A stretch of DNA of 64,000 nt from [Clostridium] polysaccharolyticum (GCF_900111595.1 NZ_FOHN01000019.1:1-64000), one strand, 5' to 3'. Counted from the stretch's first letter, positions 43,700 to 53,507 are shown. Numbers and translations are program-made. The notes: generated by a model from the letters alone, not told the origin.

Positions 43700-43711
43700 T
43701 CTTCTGAATAG

Positions 43712-43784
43712 TGCCCAGAACCGGAATCGAACCAGTGACACGGGGATTTTCAGTCCCCTGCTCTACCGACTGAGCTATCTGGGC
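43712..43784 (-). tRNA. tRNA-Phe (GAA)
   Basis: 73 nt. Acceptor GCCCAGA / TCTGGGC with discriminator A, anticodon loop CTGAAAA giving anticodon GAA, T-loop GGTTCGATTCC. No CCA is encoded. Confidence 0.97.
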
Positions 43785-43820
43785 AAACACAATATATGAT
43801 TCTTTTTCGTAACAGTTTGC

Positions 43821-43855
43821 TAATAACAATTGTTATTTGATAACAATTGTTATTA
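43821..43855. repeat. Double palindrome upstream of tRNA-Phe
   Basis: Two copies of the 14-bp palindrome ATAACAATTGTTAT (43823-43836 and 43840-43853) separated by TTG. Together with flanking TA they form a 35-nt near-perfect dyad with 16-bp arms. It could be a pair of operator sites or a cruciform. The rest of the 43785-44018 gap is very AT-rich and holds a terminator at 43974-44001. Confidence 0.85.
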
Positions 43856-43973
43856 CTGCCTTACGACATTGCTTATTGTACAATGCTGTTACATATTTGT
43901 CAAGAAAATTTTTCATCATTTTTTTGCATAAATATTTTTTATTTAATATTTTCATGTTTTTCCATAACAAAAT

Positions 43974-44001
43974 AAGAAGTAATGACTGCTCACTACTTCT
44001 T
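43974..44001 (-). terminator. Terminator of the tRNA-Tyr-Leu transcript
   Basis: Stem AAGAAGTA / TACTTCTT with a 12-nt loop, followed by ATTTTGTT on the minus strand. Confidence 0.7.
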
Positions 44002-44018
44002 ACCTTCTTGTTAATTAC

Positions 44019-44104
44019 TGCCGGCGACCGGAATCGAACCGGTACGGGAGGTTAGTCCCGCAGGATTTTAAGTCCTGTGCGTCTGCCAGTTCCGCCACGC
44101 CGGC
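44019..44104 (-). tRNA. tRNA-Leu (TAA)
   Basis: 86 nt with a long variable arm (CGGGACTAACCTCCCG). Acceptor GCCGGCG / CGCCGGC, discriminator A, anticodon loop CTTAAAA giving TAA. It follows tRNA-Tyr by 3 nt, on one transcript. Confidence 0.97.
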
Positions 44105-44107
44105 GGA

Positions 44108-44189
44108 TGGATGGAGAAGGATTCGAACCTTCGAAAGCGTTGCTAACAGATTTACAGTCTGCCCCCTTTGGCCACTCGGGAATCCATCC
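44108..44189 (-). tRNA. tRNA-Tyr (GTA)
   Basis: 82 nt with a class II variable arm. Acceptor GGATGGA / TCCATCC, discriminator A, anticodon loop CTGTAAA giving GTA. Confidence 0.97.
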
Positions 44190-44211
44190 ATGCATACCCT
44201 GACAAGAACAT

Positions 44212-44239
44212 ATTATACCACTGTTTTTTGATTCGTCAA
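44212..44239 (-). promoter_or_regulatory. Promoter of tRNA-Tyr-Leu
   Basis: On the minus strand TTGACG, 16-nt spacer, TATAAT, about 23 nt before the mature 5' end of tRNA-Tyr. Confidence 0.85.
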
Positions 44240-44249
44240 CTCTTTTCTT

Positions 44250-46361
44250 TTAATTTTTTAAGTTTTTTATCACAATAGCAGAAAACGGCTCAATTGTAAG
44301 GGATAACATACCATTTATGCTGTGATACATTGTAGCATTTAAAGAATAACCGTCAGCATTTGTTGAAATCAAGCTTACTAACATCATGTGATCCTGAATT
44401 CCTATTTTCCAAACAGGTAACTCCACATATTTTTTGACTTCACTATTATTAACCGCTATGACAAAATGTTCTTCTGCATCAAATCGACCATAGCTGATAA
44501 AATGCTTATCTCCACCTAAAAAAATAACAGAACCACGCTTTAACGCAGCATAATCCTTATGAATACGGATTAATTCTTTGTGTAGCTGAATCAGCTCTTT
44601 ATCTTCATTTCCCCAAGGATAGGTACGTCTATTATCTGGATCAGTCCAGCCACACACACCAGCTTCGTCACCATAATAAATGGTTGGCGCCCCTGGCCAG
44701 GTCATCTGCATTACAACTGCCTCCCTCATAATGCCCTTATTTACACCTTGGTTAGCCATATGTGCCCCTACTGTAGCAGTCCTGCCCACCTTATGGTTCG
44801 TTCGGGTTAAAAACCGAGAATGATCATGATTAGATAATTCATTCATAGCGGTCAAAATTGACTGGCTGTTTAGTTTCGTCATGTTTTGATTCATGAAATT
44901 TTCAAATAAATAGGCATTTCCAAACAATTCTTCACTAAACTCATCACTATGTTTTTCTACGCCTGTTAAAAACCAGGAAATTGGCTCCATAAATGCATCA
45001 TAATTCATAACGGTGTCCCACTCATCCCCTTGTAACCAAGAAGAAGGATCTCCATAATGCTCTGCAAGGATGATTGCCTCTGGATTAGCCTTCTTCACCT
45101 CTTGACGGAACCGTTTCCAAAACATATGGTTAAACTCACTGGAATGTCCTAGATCCGCTGCTACATCTAATCTCCAGCCGTCTACATTATAAGGAGGAGA
45201 AACCCACTTGCGGGCAATCCGCATAACATCCTCTAACAAAGGTTCTGAATCTTCATAATTTAATTTTGGCAGTGTATCATGGCCCCACCAGCCATCGTAT
45301 TTTCCATTATAAGGCCATTGCGTATCATAAAACTTGAAAAAAGTATGATATGGACTTTGACGTGCTACATAAGCCCCCAGCGCATACCCATCTTCACTTT
45401 CATATATACGCTCCCTATCCATCCATTTATTAAAAGAACCACAATGATTAAATACCCCATCAAGAATAATCTTCATTCCTCGCTTATGAATCTCTTCAAC
45501 CAGTTCAATAAACAATTCATTACTAGCCTCTAGATTTTCCTTTGAAGTGACTTTCGAAATATACCTTGTTGCCCTTTTGTTTTCTCTTTCCCCTGGCGGC
45601 AAAAGCTCCCCCTCTTGTTTTTTAATTACACCAAAATGAGGATCTACATAATCATAATCCTGAATATCATATTTATGGTTAGATGGGGAAACAAAAATCG
45701 GATTTAAATAAATCGCTTCAATTCCCAGATCCTGAAGATAATCCAGTTTTTTATAAACTCCCTTCAAATCTCCTCCATAAAATTCACGAACCCCCATGGC
45801 ATCCGGAAGCTTGTTCCAGTCCTTTATCTGTTTTACTTGCTCGCCTATGTAATAATATTCTCCTGTTTCAACATCATTACTTGTATCTCCATTAAAGAAA
45901 CGGTCCACGAAAATCTGATAGATGACAGCTCCCTTTGCCCAGTCAGGAGTTTTAAACCCTGGCATAATAGAAAAACGGTATTCAGGCTTATCTTCATCCA
46001 TTACACCATAACTATTGTAAACACACGTTACTGGTCCTGCCGTAATTTCAAAATAATACTCTAGCTTTTCATGTCCCACTTGAACCTGCGCTTCATAATA
46101 ATCAAATAATTCTTCTTCCTTTCCCAATGACATTGCAATTCTTTCCTTTGATGTCACCAAAATCACACTATCAATATTGTCCTTACCTGTACGAATTCTC
46201 AACGTTACAATTTCATCAATCCCTGGTTCACTAGGGCTTCTATATAATTCTGTTCCATCACTAAACAAAGCTTCCTTATTCGGTGCAGATATTACTGTTT
46301 CAAAGTATAAATTCAGCTTTTGATATCTTGATAAACGATTAATATTAATTTGTCCAGACAT
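44250..46361 (-). CDS. GH13 neopullulanase/alpha-amylase-type glucan hydrolase
   Basis: This 703-aa intracellular enzyme (no signal peptide) has an N-terminal beta-sandwich (about residues 1-130) like the CBM34 of neopullulanases, then a GH13 barrel: YQIFVDRF, YLNPIF...DIQDYDYVDP, ILDGVFNHCG (region I), GWRLDVAADL (nucleophile Asp, region II), ILAEHYG (acid Glu, region III) and ELSNHDHSRFL (region IV). It hydrolyses maltodextrins, pullulan or cyclodextrins. The ORF extends 23 codons further, but AAAAAGGAG fits the ATG at 46361 (MSGQININRL). A terminator-like hairpin (46459-46490) lies in its upstream region. Confidence 0.92.
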   Translation of the reverse strand: MSGQININRLSRYQKLNLYFETVISAPNKEALFSDGTELYRSPSEPGIDEIVTLRIRTGKDNIDSVILVTSKERIAMSLGKEEELFDYYEAQVQVGHEKLEYYFEITAGPVTCVYNSYGVMDEDKPEYRFSIMPGFKTPDWAKGAVIYQIFVDRFFNGDTSNDVETGEYYYIGEQVKQIKDWNKLPDAMGVREFYGGDLKGVYKKLDYLQDLGIEAIYLNPIFVSPSNHKYDIQDYDYVDPHFGVIKKQEGELLPPGERENKRATRYISKVTSKENLEASNELFIELVEEIHKRGMKIILDGVFNHCGSFNKWMDRERIYESEDGYALGAYVARQSPYHTFFKFYDTQWPYNGKYDGWWGHDTLPKLNYEDSEPLLEDVMRIARKWVSPPYNVDGWRLDVAADLGHSSEFNHMFWKRFRQEVKKANPEAIILAEHYGDPSSWLQGDEWDTVMNYDAFMEPISWFLTGVEKHSDEFSEELFGNAYLFENFMNQNMTKLNSQSILTAMNELSNHDHSRFLTRTNHKVGRTATVGAHMANQGVNKGIMREAVVMQMTWPGAPTIYYGDEAGVCGWTDPDNRRTYPWGNEDKELIQLHKELIRIHKDYAALKRGSVIFLGGDKHFISYGRFDAEEHFVIAVNNSEVKKYVELPVWKIGIQDHMMLVSLISTNADGYSLNATMYHSINGMLSLTIEPFSAIVIKNLKN

Positions 46362-46458
46362 CCTCTCACACTCCTTTTTCATCTTGGTAACAACATTTTC
46401 ACAAACCATACGCATTTTCCATAATCCCAAACCAAGTCACTCTTTCCCCGCAAAAGGA

Positions 46459-46490
46459 AAAAGGACAGCTTTCCGAACAGCTGTCCTTTT
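46459..46490 (-). terminator. Terminator between ftsH and the amylase gene
   Basis: A 12-bp perfect stem AAAAGGACAGCT / AGCTGTCCTTTT with an 8-nt loop, T-rich on the minus strand. It lies about 170 nt after ftsH and 100 nt before the amylase start. A TGCTATAAT extended -10 at 46563-46571 between ftsH and the hairpin would make it an attenuator for amylase. Confidence 0.8.
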
Positions 46491-46657
46491 CTTGGAGAAG
46501 GTATTTTTGTTACTTATGGGGTGTAGCAAAAACTATATAATGTATTGGGGTTTACGAATGTTATTATAGCATTGGCAACACCAAAAGTGTGCACAAACAT
46601 TATATTAAAAAAAAAAAGTTTTTGTTTGTTTTTACGAATTTTTTACAAATACATTAT

Positions 46658-48487
46658 CTAGACTCCGTCGCTTGTAACAAATAAAGATTCGAACTCATCT
46701 CTTCCAATTCGCTCCTTCTCAATTAGCAACTCCGCACAGCTATGCAGTACATGTTCATTCTGTCTCAAAATGTCTCTAGCCTTTACATAACACTGGTCAA
46801 CTATCTTCTTCACTTCACCATCAATCTCATTGGCTATGCCTTCACCAAAGTTTTTCGCATGGCCTATATCACGTCCAATAAAAACTTCATCATCTGAGTA
46901 TTCATAATTAATAAGGCCTATTTTATCCGAAAATCCAAACTTGGTAACCATTGCTCTTGCCATATTCGTTGCCTGTTTAATATCTTGAGACGCACCAGTT
47001 GTAATATCATCCAAAACCATTTCTTCTGCAATTCTTCCACCCAAGGAAACTACAATCTCCTGTAACATCTCACCTTTTGTATAGAACATATCATCTCTTT
47101 CTGGTAACGGCATCGTATATCCTGCTGCCCCTTGGCCAGTTGGAATAATAGAAACTGTATATACAGGTCCTACATCAGGAAGCAAATGGAATAAAATCGC
47201 ATGCCCTGCTTCATGATAAGCTGTAATTCTCTTTTCCTTATCACTAATTACACGGCTCTTCTTTTCTGTCCCAATGCCAATTTTAATAAACGCTTTCTTG
47301 ATATCTTCTGCTACAATAAATGCTCTTTCATCTCTCGCAGCAATAATTGCAGATTCATTTAACAGTTTCTCTAAATCGGCTCCTGTAAACCCTGCCGTTG
47401 TCTGAGCAACCTGCTGTAAATCAACATCTTCTGCTAACGGTTTATTTTTAGCATGAACTTCTAGTATCTCTTTTCTGCCTTTTACATCTGGACGGCCAAC
47501 AACTACCTTACGGTCAAATCTTCCTGGCCTTAATATGGCAGGATCCAGAATATCGACACGGTTTGTGGCAGCCATAACGATAATTCCTTCATTCACACTG
47601 AAACCATCCATTTCTACTAGAAGCTGATTCAGTGTCTGTTCTCTTTCGTCGTGTCCTCCACCAAGACCAGTACCTCGTCGTCTTGCTACTGCATCAATTT
47701 CATCAATAAAAATAATACAAGGACTGTTTTTCTTTGCTTCTTCAAACAAGTCTCTTACCCTTGATGCTCCTACACCAACAAACATCTCCACGAAATCTGA
47801 ACCGGAAATACTAAAGAATGGAACCTTTGATTCTCCTGCAACTGCTTTCGCTAATAGAGTTTTACCAGTTCCTGGAGGTCCCTCTAATAAGACACCCTTT
47901 GGAATTCTGGCTCCTACCTGAATATACTTTTTAGGCTCTCTTAAGAAATCAACAATCTCTTCTAATTCTTCTTTCTCTTCATGAAGACCAGCAACATTAT
48001 CAAACGTTGTATTCGTATTATCTATAGACATCTTTGCTCGGCTTTTGCCAAAGTTCATTGCCTTTGAACCGCCTCCTCCTGCTGATGTCTGATTCATCAT
48101 AAAAGTAAAGAAAAATAATACCAGTACAAGGCCAAATGCATAAGGCAAAACACTTATAATCCAGCTAGGCCTTTTAATCGGGTGCAAAATAGAAGGGATA
48201 CCCCTGCTATTTAATAGCTGCTCTATTTCAATTGTACTAGTAGTATTAAATGCTTTTTTATCACCTGATGTGTAAGTAACCTTAACTTTTCCTGATGGTG
48301 TTTCCTTATCCTGATAAATATCAATACTCTTAATTTTATCCTGGTTTGTATCAATATCTTTCTCAAAATCAATTCTGTTATAGGCATTTTCATCACTTTT
48401 AGGAACTAAATCCATAAGCAGTGTTGCCACTATCAGAACTAAAATGGCTATCGCATAAAAGCCAAAACCTTTTACTTGTTTTTTCAA
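46658..48487 (-). CDS. ftsH: ATP-dependent zinc metalloprotease FtsH
   Basis: This 609-aa protein has two N-terminal membrane helices, an AAA+ domain (Walker [18 protein letters not shown], Walker [13 protein letters not shown] region GRFDRKV) and a peptidase M41 domain with the zinc motif HEAGH near residue 420 and a third ligand Asp later. It degrades misfolded membrane and short-lived regulatory proteins. The start is TTG (48487) with GGGGG seven nt upstream. It is the last gene of the tilS-hpt-ftsH cluster, as in Bacillus. Confidence 0.97.
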   Translation of the reverse strand: MKKQVKGFGFYAIAILVLIVATLLMDLVPKSDENAYNRIDFEKDIDTNQDKIKSIDIYQDKETPSGKVKVTYTSGDKKAFNTTSTIEIEQLLNSRGIPSILHPIKRPSWIISVLPYAFGLVLVLFFFTFMMNQTSAGGGGSKAMNFGKSRAKMSIDNTNTTFDNVAGLHEEKEELEEIVDFLREPKKYIQVGARIPKGVLLEGPPGTGKTLLAKAVAGESKVPFFSISGSDFVEMFVGVGASRVRDLFEEAKKNSPCIIFIDEIDAVARRRGTGLGGGHDEREQTLNQLLVEMDGFSVNEGIIVMAATNRVDILDPAILRPGRFDRKVVVGRPDVKGRKEILEVHAKNKPLAEDVDLQQVAQTTAGFTGADLEKLLNESAIIAARDERAFIVAEDIKKAFIKIGIGTEKKSRVISDKEKRITAYHEAGHAILFHLLPDVGPVYTVSIIPTGQGAAGYTMPLPERDDMFYTKGEMLQEIVVSLGGRIAEEMVLDDITTGASQDIKQATNMARAMVTKFGFSDKIGLINYEYSDDEVFIGRDIGHAKNFGEGIANEIDGEVKKIVDQCYVKARDILRQNEHVLHSCAELLIEKERIGRDEFESLFVTSDGV

Positions 48488-48500
48488 TTCTTTACCCCCT

Positions 48501-49022
48501 TTATTGTTCTACCACACCAATGTACGGTAAATTTCTATATTTTTGTACATAATCCAAGCCATAACCCACAACAAATTTATCTGGTATTTCAAATCCCACA
48601 TAATCCACCTTGACATCTGTCACTCTTCGATCTGGCTTATCTAATAATGTACAAAGTTTTAATGACGCAGGCTTTCTTGCACTTAGCATATCCATCAGAT
48701 AGCTTAATGTACGCCCTGAATCAATAATATCCTCAATTACAATAACATCTTTTCCATCAATCGGCTCATCTAAATCTTTTATAATTCTGACTCTGCCTGA
48801 ACTTTCTGTCTGATTGCCATAGCTTGATACAGACATAAAATCAAAAGTAACAGGCAATGGAATCTTCTTTGCCAGCTCACAGGTAAAGAAAATACTACCC
48901 TTAAGGACACATATTAAATGCACTTCTTTGCCAGCATACTCTTTTGTTATCTGGTCTGCTAATTCCTGAATACGTTGTTCAACATCTTTTTCCGAAATCA
49001 ATACACTAATTTTATCAGCCAT
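48501..49022 (-). CDS. hpt: Hypoxanthine phosphoribosyltransferase
   Basis: This 173-aa purine-salvage enzyme makes IMP/GMP from hypoxanthine/guanine and PRPP. The PRPP motif is VIVIEDIIDSGRTLSYL, with the N-terminal LKGSIFFTCEL and the DYVGFEIPDKFVVGYGLDY end. The ORF opens six codons upstream, but GGAGG sits before the ATG at 49022 (MADKISVL). It overlaps the end of tilS by eight nt. Confidence 0.96.
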   Translation of the reverse strand: MADKISVLISEKDVEQRIQELADQITKEYAGKEVHLICVLKGSIFFTCELAKKIPLPVTFDFMSVSSYGNQTESSGRVRIIKDLDEPIDGKDVIVIEDIIDSGRTLSYLMDMLSARKPASLKLCTLLDKPDRRVTDVKVDYVGFEIPDKFVVGYGLDYVQKYRNLPYIGVVEQ

Positions 49023-50439
49023 GCTTATTTCCTCCGTCAATTTTTACTTTTAGTATTCTTTTTGTTTCATTTGTCACTTTATAATACTCACTAATCCGAT
49101 AACCGGTAATCCACATAATATGATTACCATCTGCTAGAAGGAGTATACTCTTTCTTTTCTCAGCTGGAACTTTTTGTTCAATGAAATACTCTTTTAATTT
49201 CTTACGGTTTCCATGCTCATTATAAACAAAAAAATCTCCTGCTTTTCTATATCTTGCTAAGACCGTATTTCTAATTTTATCATAATCAAACCATTTCGTA
49301 TAGTCATTTTTCTTGTCCCTATACATTTTTTCCAGCTTGTTTCTATCGCAATCTTCTACATAAATTACCTCAAAACATAACCTTTTATCACTTCCCGGAA
49401 TCTTTATTAAACCAGGGATGACTGCTTCTATTTCATTTTCTAATCCTCCTTTTTCTTTTTTTCCTTTCTTTTTCCTAATAACCAGACGGTCATAAAAATG
49501 AACCGTTTCCATCTCATACGGCAAATCAACCCGTTTTCCTGCGCCCTGTTTTTCCAGTTCCAGAATCATATAAATATGCCGCATTTCAATATCCCTATGC
49601 TCATTTGAGAGTTCAAAGAGCACCTTTCTCACTACCTCTTTTTTTAATATTGCATGAGCCTTACAGAATTTTTCCAGCACCACATGGTAAGCATCTTCGC
49701 TTTTTTCAACACACCGTTCATATAGTTTTGATACTTCCATCTGAATAAAAGAATTCGCTTCTGATAAAATACTAGCACTTTTTGCAATATGCTCTGAAGC
49801 CCGTTCATTAATTTCCTTCTCTACATAAGGAATTATCTGTAACCGGATTTTATTTCTTGTATATTCTGTTTCAAAATTGGTCGAATCAGTCTGATACCCT
49901 ATCCCTTTAACCCAAAGGTACTGTTCGATTTCCCTTCTTTCCACGCACAGTAACGGACGGATTATTTTTCCACGGACAGGCTCTATTCCCGTAAGCCCTT
50001 TTAACCCAGACCCTCGAAACAGATTAAGCAGCACCGTTTCACTTACATCATTTTCATTATGTGCTACCGCTATCTTATTGCAGCCATACATTGCACATGC
50101 CTTTTCAAAGGCCTCATATCGAATTTTTCTTCCTGCCTCTTCCTCTGACAGCTTCTGCACCTTAGCAATTGTCCTTACATCCGCATGAACTGAATAAAAC
50201 AAAATCCCATTTTCCCTGCATAGCATTTGTACATATTCTTCATCTTTTATGGCATCCTCCCCACGAATGCCGTGGTTTACATGAACAACAGCTATCTCTA
50301 TATTATATTTTTGCTTCAGTTCCATCATGACAAAGAAAAGAGAAATAGAATCAGCGCCTCCAGAAACTCCTAGCACGATCCTATCCCCTTTTTCAATCAT
50401 GTGGTACTGTTCTATATACTTTTCAACTTTCTTTAACAT
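49015..50439 (-). CDS. tilS: tRNA(Ile)-lysidine synthase
   Basis: This 474-aa enzyme attaches lysine to C34 of tRNA-Ile2. The ATP pyrophosphatase P-loop VLGVSGGADSISLFFVMM is near the N-terminus, followed by HVNHGIRG, AVAHNENDVSETVLLNLFRGSG and the C-terminal TilS substrate domain. The ORF could begin at a GTG four codons upstream; GGAG six nt before the ATG at 50439 supports the latter. Cluster tilS-hpt-ftsH. Confidence 0.96.
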   Translation of the reverse strand: MLKKVEKYIEQYHMIEKGDRIVLGVSGGADSISLFFVMMELKQKYNIEIAVVHVNHGIRGEDAIKDEEYVQMLCRENGILFYSVHADVRTIAKVQKLSEEEAGRKIRYEAFEKACAMYGCNKIAVAHNENDVSETVLLNLFRGSGLKGLTGIEPVRGKIIRPLLCVERREIEQYLWVKGIGYQTDSTNFETEYTRNKIRLQIIPYVEKEINERASEHIAKSASILSEANSFIQMEVSKLYERCVEKSEDAYHVVLEKFCKAHAILKKEVVRKVLFELSNEHRDIEMRHIYMILELEKQGAGKRVDLPYEMETVHFYDRLVIRKKKGKKEKGGLENEIEAVIPGLIKIPGSDKRLCFEVIYVEDCDRNKLEKMYRDKKNDYTKWFDYDKIRNTVLARYRKAGDFFVYNEHGNRKKLKEYFIEQKVPAEKRKSILLLADGNHIMWITGYRISEYYKVTNETKRILKVKIDGGNKHG

Positions 50440-50495
50440 GACAGTCTCCACAGTTTTTTATTTATAAACCATTCTATCTCTTATTTCATTTGTTT

Positions 50496-52817
50496 TCAAT
50501 TAGATTTTTCCCAAAATCCTGCCACTAAAACCGTCATGTCATCTCGAACTCCATGTTCTTCTTTTTCTAATATCCGCTTAAGAATTGTATCTGCCATTTC
50601 CTGAGGATTCGTAACATCCATTTCTTCCAGGATCTCTTTAAATATTTCCTCCTTATCTACTCCACTGACAAAGTCCAGGATTCCATCCGAAACCATGATC
50701 ACATAATCTCCATCATAAAGCTTTTTCTCACTTCCTTCTATGTCTATTTCATTAAACATTCCAACTGGAAGATTTGTGGACTGAATTGTCTCTATCCATC
50801 CATTTCTCTTAATAAAAGTAGTAGACGCTCCGATCTTTATAAAGCTGCAGACACCAGTAAACAGATTAATTGAACTAATATCCAATGTAGAAACAGTCTG
50901 ATCATCTGAATTCACCACTAATATGGAATTTATTAATTTAATGGCAGAACTCTCTGTAAATCCTGCTTCTAAAAACTGTTCTAATAATTCAATTACTAAT
51001 TCACTTTCTTCACTAGCACGCTCTCCCGTTCCCATTCCATCAGACAGTATCATCACTGTCTCACCACTGTCTAAATTCATAAATGAAAAAGTATCCCCTG
51101 ACACAATCTCTCCATCCTTGGATGTCCTAGCCATTCCAGTGAACACTTGAAACTTTGTATCCTCTACAAAACTAACCTTGTCATACTCCTTTCCTATGAT
51201 ATTTTTACTTTCTGCTGCTGGAACAATCTTCTTCCCATAAACTTTAGTCAAAATATCTGCTGCTTCTTTTGTTGTTACACAACGTCCTTTTCTGGTTCTC
51301 ATATTCACATACAGCTGCTTTCTGTTATTTCTCTTCTCAATAACAGAGATTCTCTTAACATCCAGCTGGTACGCTCTTAAAAGCTTCTTCACTAAGTCTT
51401 CCTTTTCATCCCTCACTTCTGCCGTTTCATTTAACGACCTTGAAAAATCATCAATAATAGATGCTACTTCATTAAGCTGTCCAGCAATAGCCACCCGGCT
51501 CTCTGCCATCCGGTTACTCCAGTTCATATTCAAAGCAGCTACCGTCATTCCTCGGTTAGTTTCACTAACAAACTGTTCAAAATGAATACATCGTTCCTTA
51601 AATCCTCTCGGAAAATCCTCTGCTCTTACATATCCTTGTCCCTTGGCCGCTTCTAAAACAGCCTCCGCCGTCTGCTGTGTATGATAATAATTCTTTTCCC
51701 AACATCTGGAGCAGTTTTTGCAATCTTTGCAGAGTCCTGCTGATAATCCAGCAAATATATCTTGAACCTCATCTCGCTCAAAAGTCTGTCTTGCATTTGC
51801 AAGCGAATAAAAGGATTTTGAAAGTTTTACAAAAGAATCGGAAAACTCCCTCAGCTTTGTCATTGTAACCTCCTGAAGATTTTGTTCTTTTTTCTTTCGC
51901 TCTGGCTCTAATGTATATAAATCCACCTTTTCCATAAGTGGCTTTGGCAGCAAAAGAAACACCAGTGTCGCAGATACTAGTGCCCGAATCTGCACCACTT
52001 CTAAAAAGTCTGGACTAATGGTAAAATAGCACAAGACAATATTTAATAAAGCAAATACAAAACTTGTTACAATCCTTCCTAATTCCCTGAATACCCCCGT
52101 CCCAATTCCTGTCAGACAAAAAACTGTCAGGATTCTTACGTCTTGTGACTGAATTCCTAGAACAATTCCGCAGGCTGCACCAGTAACTGCTCCGGCACCT
52201 GCTCCATATTTATATGCAGCAGCAACAATCAATAAGCAGGCTGCTGTTTCCACTACTGAAAATGAATATTGCGAGAAATCTGGTAATCCATACAGAAAAG
52301 CTCCTCCCAATATTGCCACGCTTATTAACTCTTGATTGGTTAAAAGCTGTTTTGAATTAGCGGTCCGTATAAAATCAATCGCAAGATAAAACATATTTGC
52401 AAGAGACATAACCAATACGCCTTCTAGCAATCCTAGTACAATAACCCTTTTATAACTTTGTACTACCAGTCCATTGCTTATGGAAAATGCCATAGTTATA
52501 AGACCTGAAAGAATACTAAGTGCCAATATCGGCAAGATTTTATCTTTCTTTTCTGAAATATATGTAACGAAAGCAACCACCAGCATAATCAAGCCATACT
52601 TCGCCAGCATAACCGGCTGTCCTATTGTATAAAGACCTGCTAGCATTGCTGCAGTCAGCAATGGCCGGCTTTTCTTATATGCATATGCAGCCGCAAAATA
52701 ACCAATTGCAATAGGATTCATGTCAAACAGCATTGTCCGCGACATGATAATTCCAATCAGACTAATTAAAATTCCTCTTAATTCTAATCCTCGCAATGTA
52801 GAAATTAATTTTTTCAT
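50496..52817 (-). CDS. spoIIE: Stage II sporulation protein E (serine phosphatase)
   Basis: This 773-aa protein has about ten N-terminal membrane helices (residues 1-300), a central region with a Cys cluster (GLCKDCKNCSRCWEKNYY) and a C-terminal PP2C domain with MILSDGMGTGERASEES and VIMVSDGILDFVSG. SpoIIE dephosphorylates SpoIIAA-P in the forespore and so activates SigF. AAAGGGGAG precedes the ATG. It has a Spo0A-type promoter (52854-52886). It follows tRNA-Met and divIC as in related genomes. Confidence 0.96.
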   Translation of the reverse strand: MKKLISTLRGLELRGILISLIGIIMSRTMLFDMNPIAIGYFAAAYAYKKSRPLLTAAMLAGLYTIGQPVMLAKYGLIMLVVAFVTYISEKKDKILPILALSILSGLITMAFSISNGLVVQSYKRVIVLGLLEGVLVMSLANMFYLAIDFIRTANSKQLLTNQELISVAILGGAFLYGLPDFSQYSFSVVETAACLLIVAAAYKYGAGAGAVTGAACGIVLGIQSQDVRILTVFCLTGIGTGVFRELGRIVTSFVFALLNIVLCYFTISPDFLEVVQIRALVSATLVFLLLPKPLMEKVDLYTLEPERKKKEQNLQEVTMTKLREFSDSFVKLSKSFYSLANARQTFERDEVQDIFAGLSAGLCKDCKNCSRCWEKNYYHTQQTAEAVLEAAKGQGYVRAEDFPRGFKERCIHFEQFVSETNRGMTVAALNMNWSNRMAESRVAIAGQLNEVASIIDDFSRSLNETAEVRDEKEDLVKKLLRAYQLDVKRISVIEKRNNRKQLYVNMRTRKGRCVTTKEAADILTKVYGKKIVPAAESKNIIGKEYDKVSFVEDTKFQVFTGMARTSKDGEIVSGDTFSFMNLDSGETVMILSDGMGTGERASEESELVIELLEQFLEAGFTESSAIKLINSILVVNSDDQTVSTLDISSINLFTGVCSFIKIGASTTFIKRNGWIETIQSTNLPVGMFNEIDIEGSEKKLYDGDYVIMVSDGILDFVSGVDKEEIFKEILEEMDVTNPQEMADTILKRILEKEEHGVRDDMTVLVAGFWEKSN

Positions 52818-52853
52818 GCAGACTTTCTCCCCTTTTCTGTTTGTCTGTCACGT

Positions 52854-52886
52854 ATTATAGTTTTCTGTAATTGCGATGTTTGTCAT
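52854..52886 (-). promoter_or_regulatory. Spo0A-dependent-type promoter of spoIIE, 21-bp spacing
   Basis: On the minus strand ATGACA, a 21-nt spacer and TATAAT. A 0A-box-like TTTGTCATA (52879-52887) overlaps the -35, and a second, ATTGTCTAAA, lies upstream (52911-52920). The long spacing with 0A boxes is the known design of Bacillus spoIIE and spoIIG promoters. Confidence 0.65.
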
Positions 52887-53047
52887 ATTTAAGTGAGTAG
52901 ATCAAAAAAGTTTTAGACAATTTCCCAGTCAAATCGTGTTCTAAATCGAATCGAGACAGTTAGAATAGTTTAAGAAGTGAAAATTTTTTATTAACAAACA
53001 AAGTCGGAGTTCCTCAGACTCTTGCGAAAGGATTTTCCTATCAAAAT

Positions 53048-53074
53048 AAAAAAAAGACGAACACACTGTTCGTC
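53048..53074 (-). terminator. Terminator after tRNA-Met
   Basis: A 7-bp stem GACGAAC / GTTCGTC with a 5-nt loop, followed by eight T on the minus strand. Confidence 0.9.
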
Positions 53075-53083
53075 CAATAAAAG

Positions 53084-53157
53084 TAGCGGAAAAGGGATTT
53101 GAACCCATGACACCACGGGTATGAACCGTGTGCTCTAGCCAACTGAGCTATTCCGCC
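53084..53157 (-). tRNA. tRNA-Met (CAT), elongator type
   Basis: 74 nt. Acceptor GGCGGAA / TTCCGCT (G:U first pair), anticodon loop TTCATAC giving CAT, T-loop GGTTCAAATCC. It lacks the mismatched first pair and GGG/CCC anticodon stem of an initiator, so elongator Met or an Ile2 (k2C) tRNA is possible. Confidence 0.93.
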
Positions 53158-53202
53158 AAAAGCGATTATCATTATAACCCGTAATAAACATAATGTCAAC
53201 AA

Positions 53203-53487
53203 TTATTTTTCATCTTCTGCTTGGAAAATTATCTCATCTTTATAAACTAAACCAAGTTTCTCTCTAGCAACTTCTTCAATATACTTTTTTGTTTGTACAT
53301 AAGCTTCATAATCGCCAATTTCATCCTTGGCCTTTAGTAACGCTTCCTTCTCTGTAACCAGTTTATCTAACTGCTTTTGATTCTGATTTAACGTATCAAG
53401 CAAATCATATTTCTGATATGTAACAAGTCCACACAAAAACAAAACAATAATAGCAATAGCAAAATAGCCTTGTTTTTTCTTCTTCAT
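53203..53487 (-). CDS. divIC: Septum formation initiator DivIC/FtsB
   Basis: This 94-aa protein has a short Lys-rich N-terminus, one membrane helix (FAIAIIVLFLCGLVTY) and a coiled coil (NQNQKQLDKLVTEKEALLKAK), then the conserved EEVAREKLGLVYKDEIIF. It joins the FtsL/DivIB complex at the division site. It lies between yabQ and spoIIE, its usual place. Confidence 0.94.
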   Translation of the reverse strand: MKKKKQGYFAIAIIVLFLCGLVTYQKYDLLDTLNQNQKQLDKLVTEKEALLKAKDEIGDYEAYVQTKKYIEEVAREKLGLVYKDEIIFQAEDEK

Positions 53488-53507
53488 AACTTGATTTCAT
53501 TCCTTTG

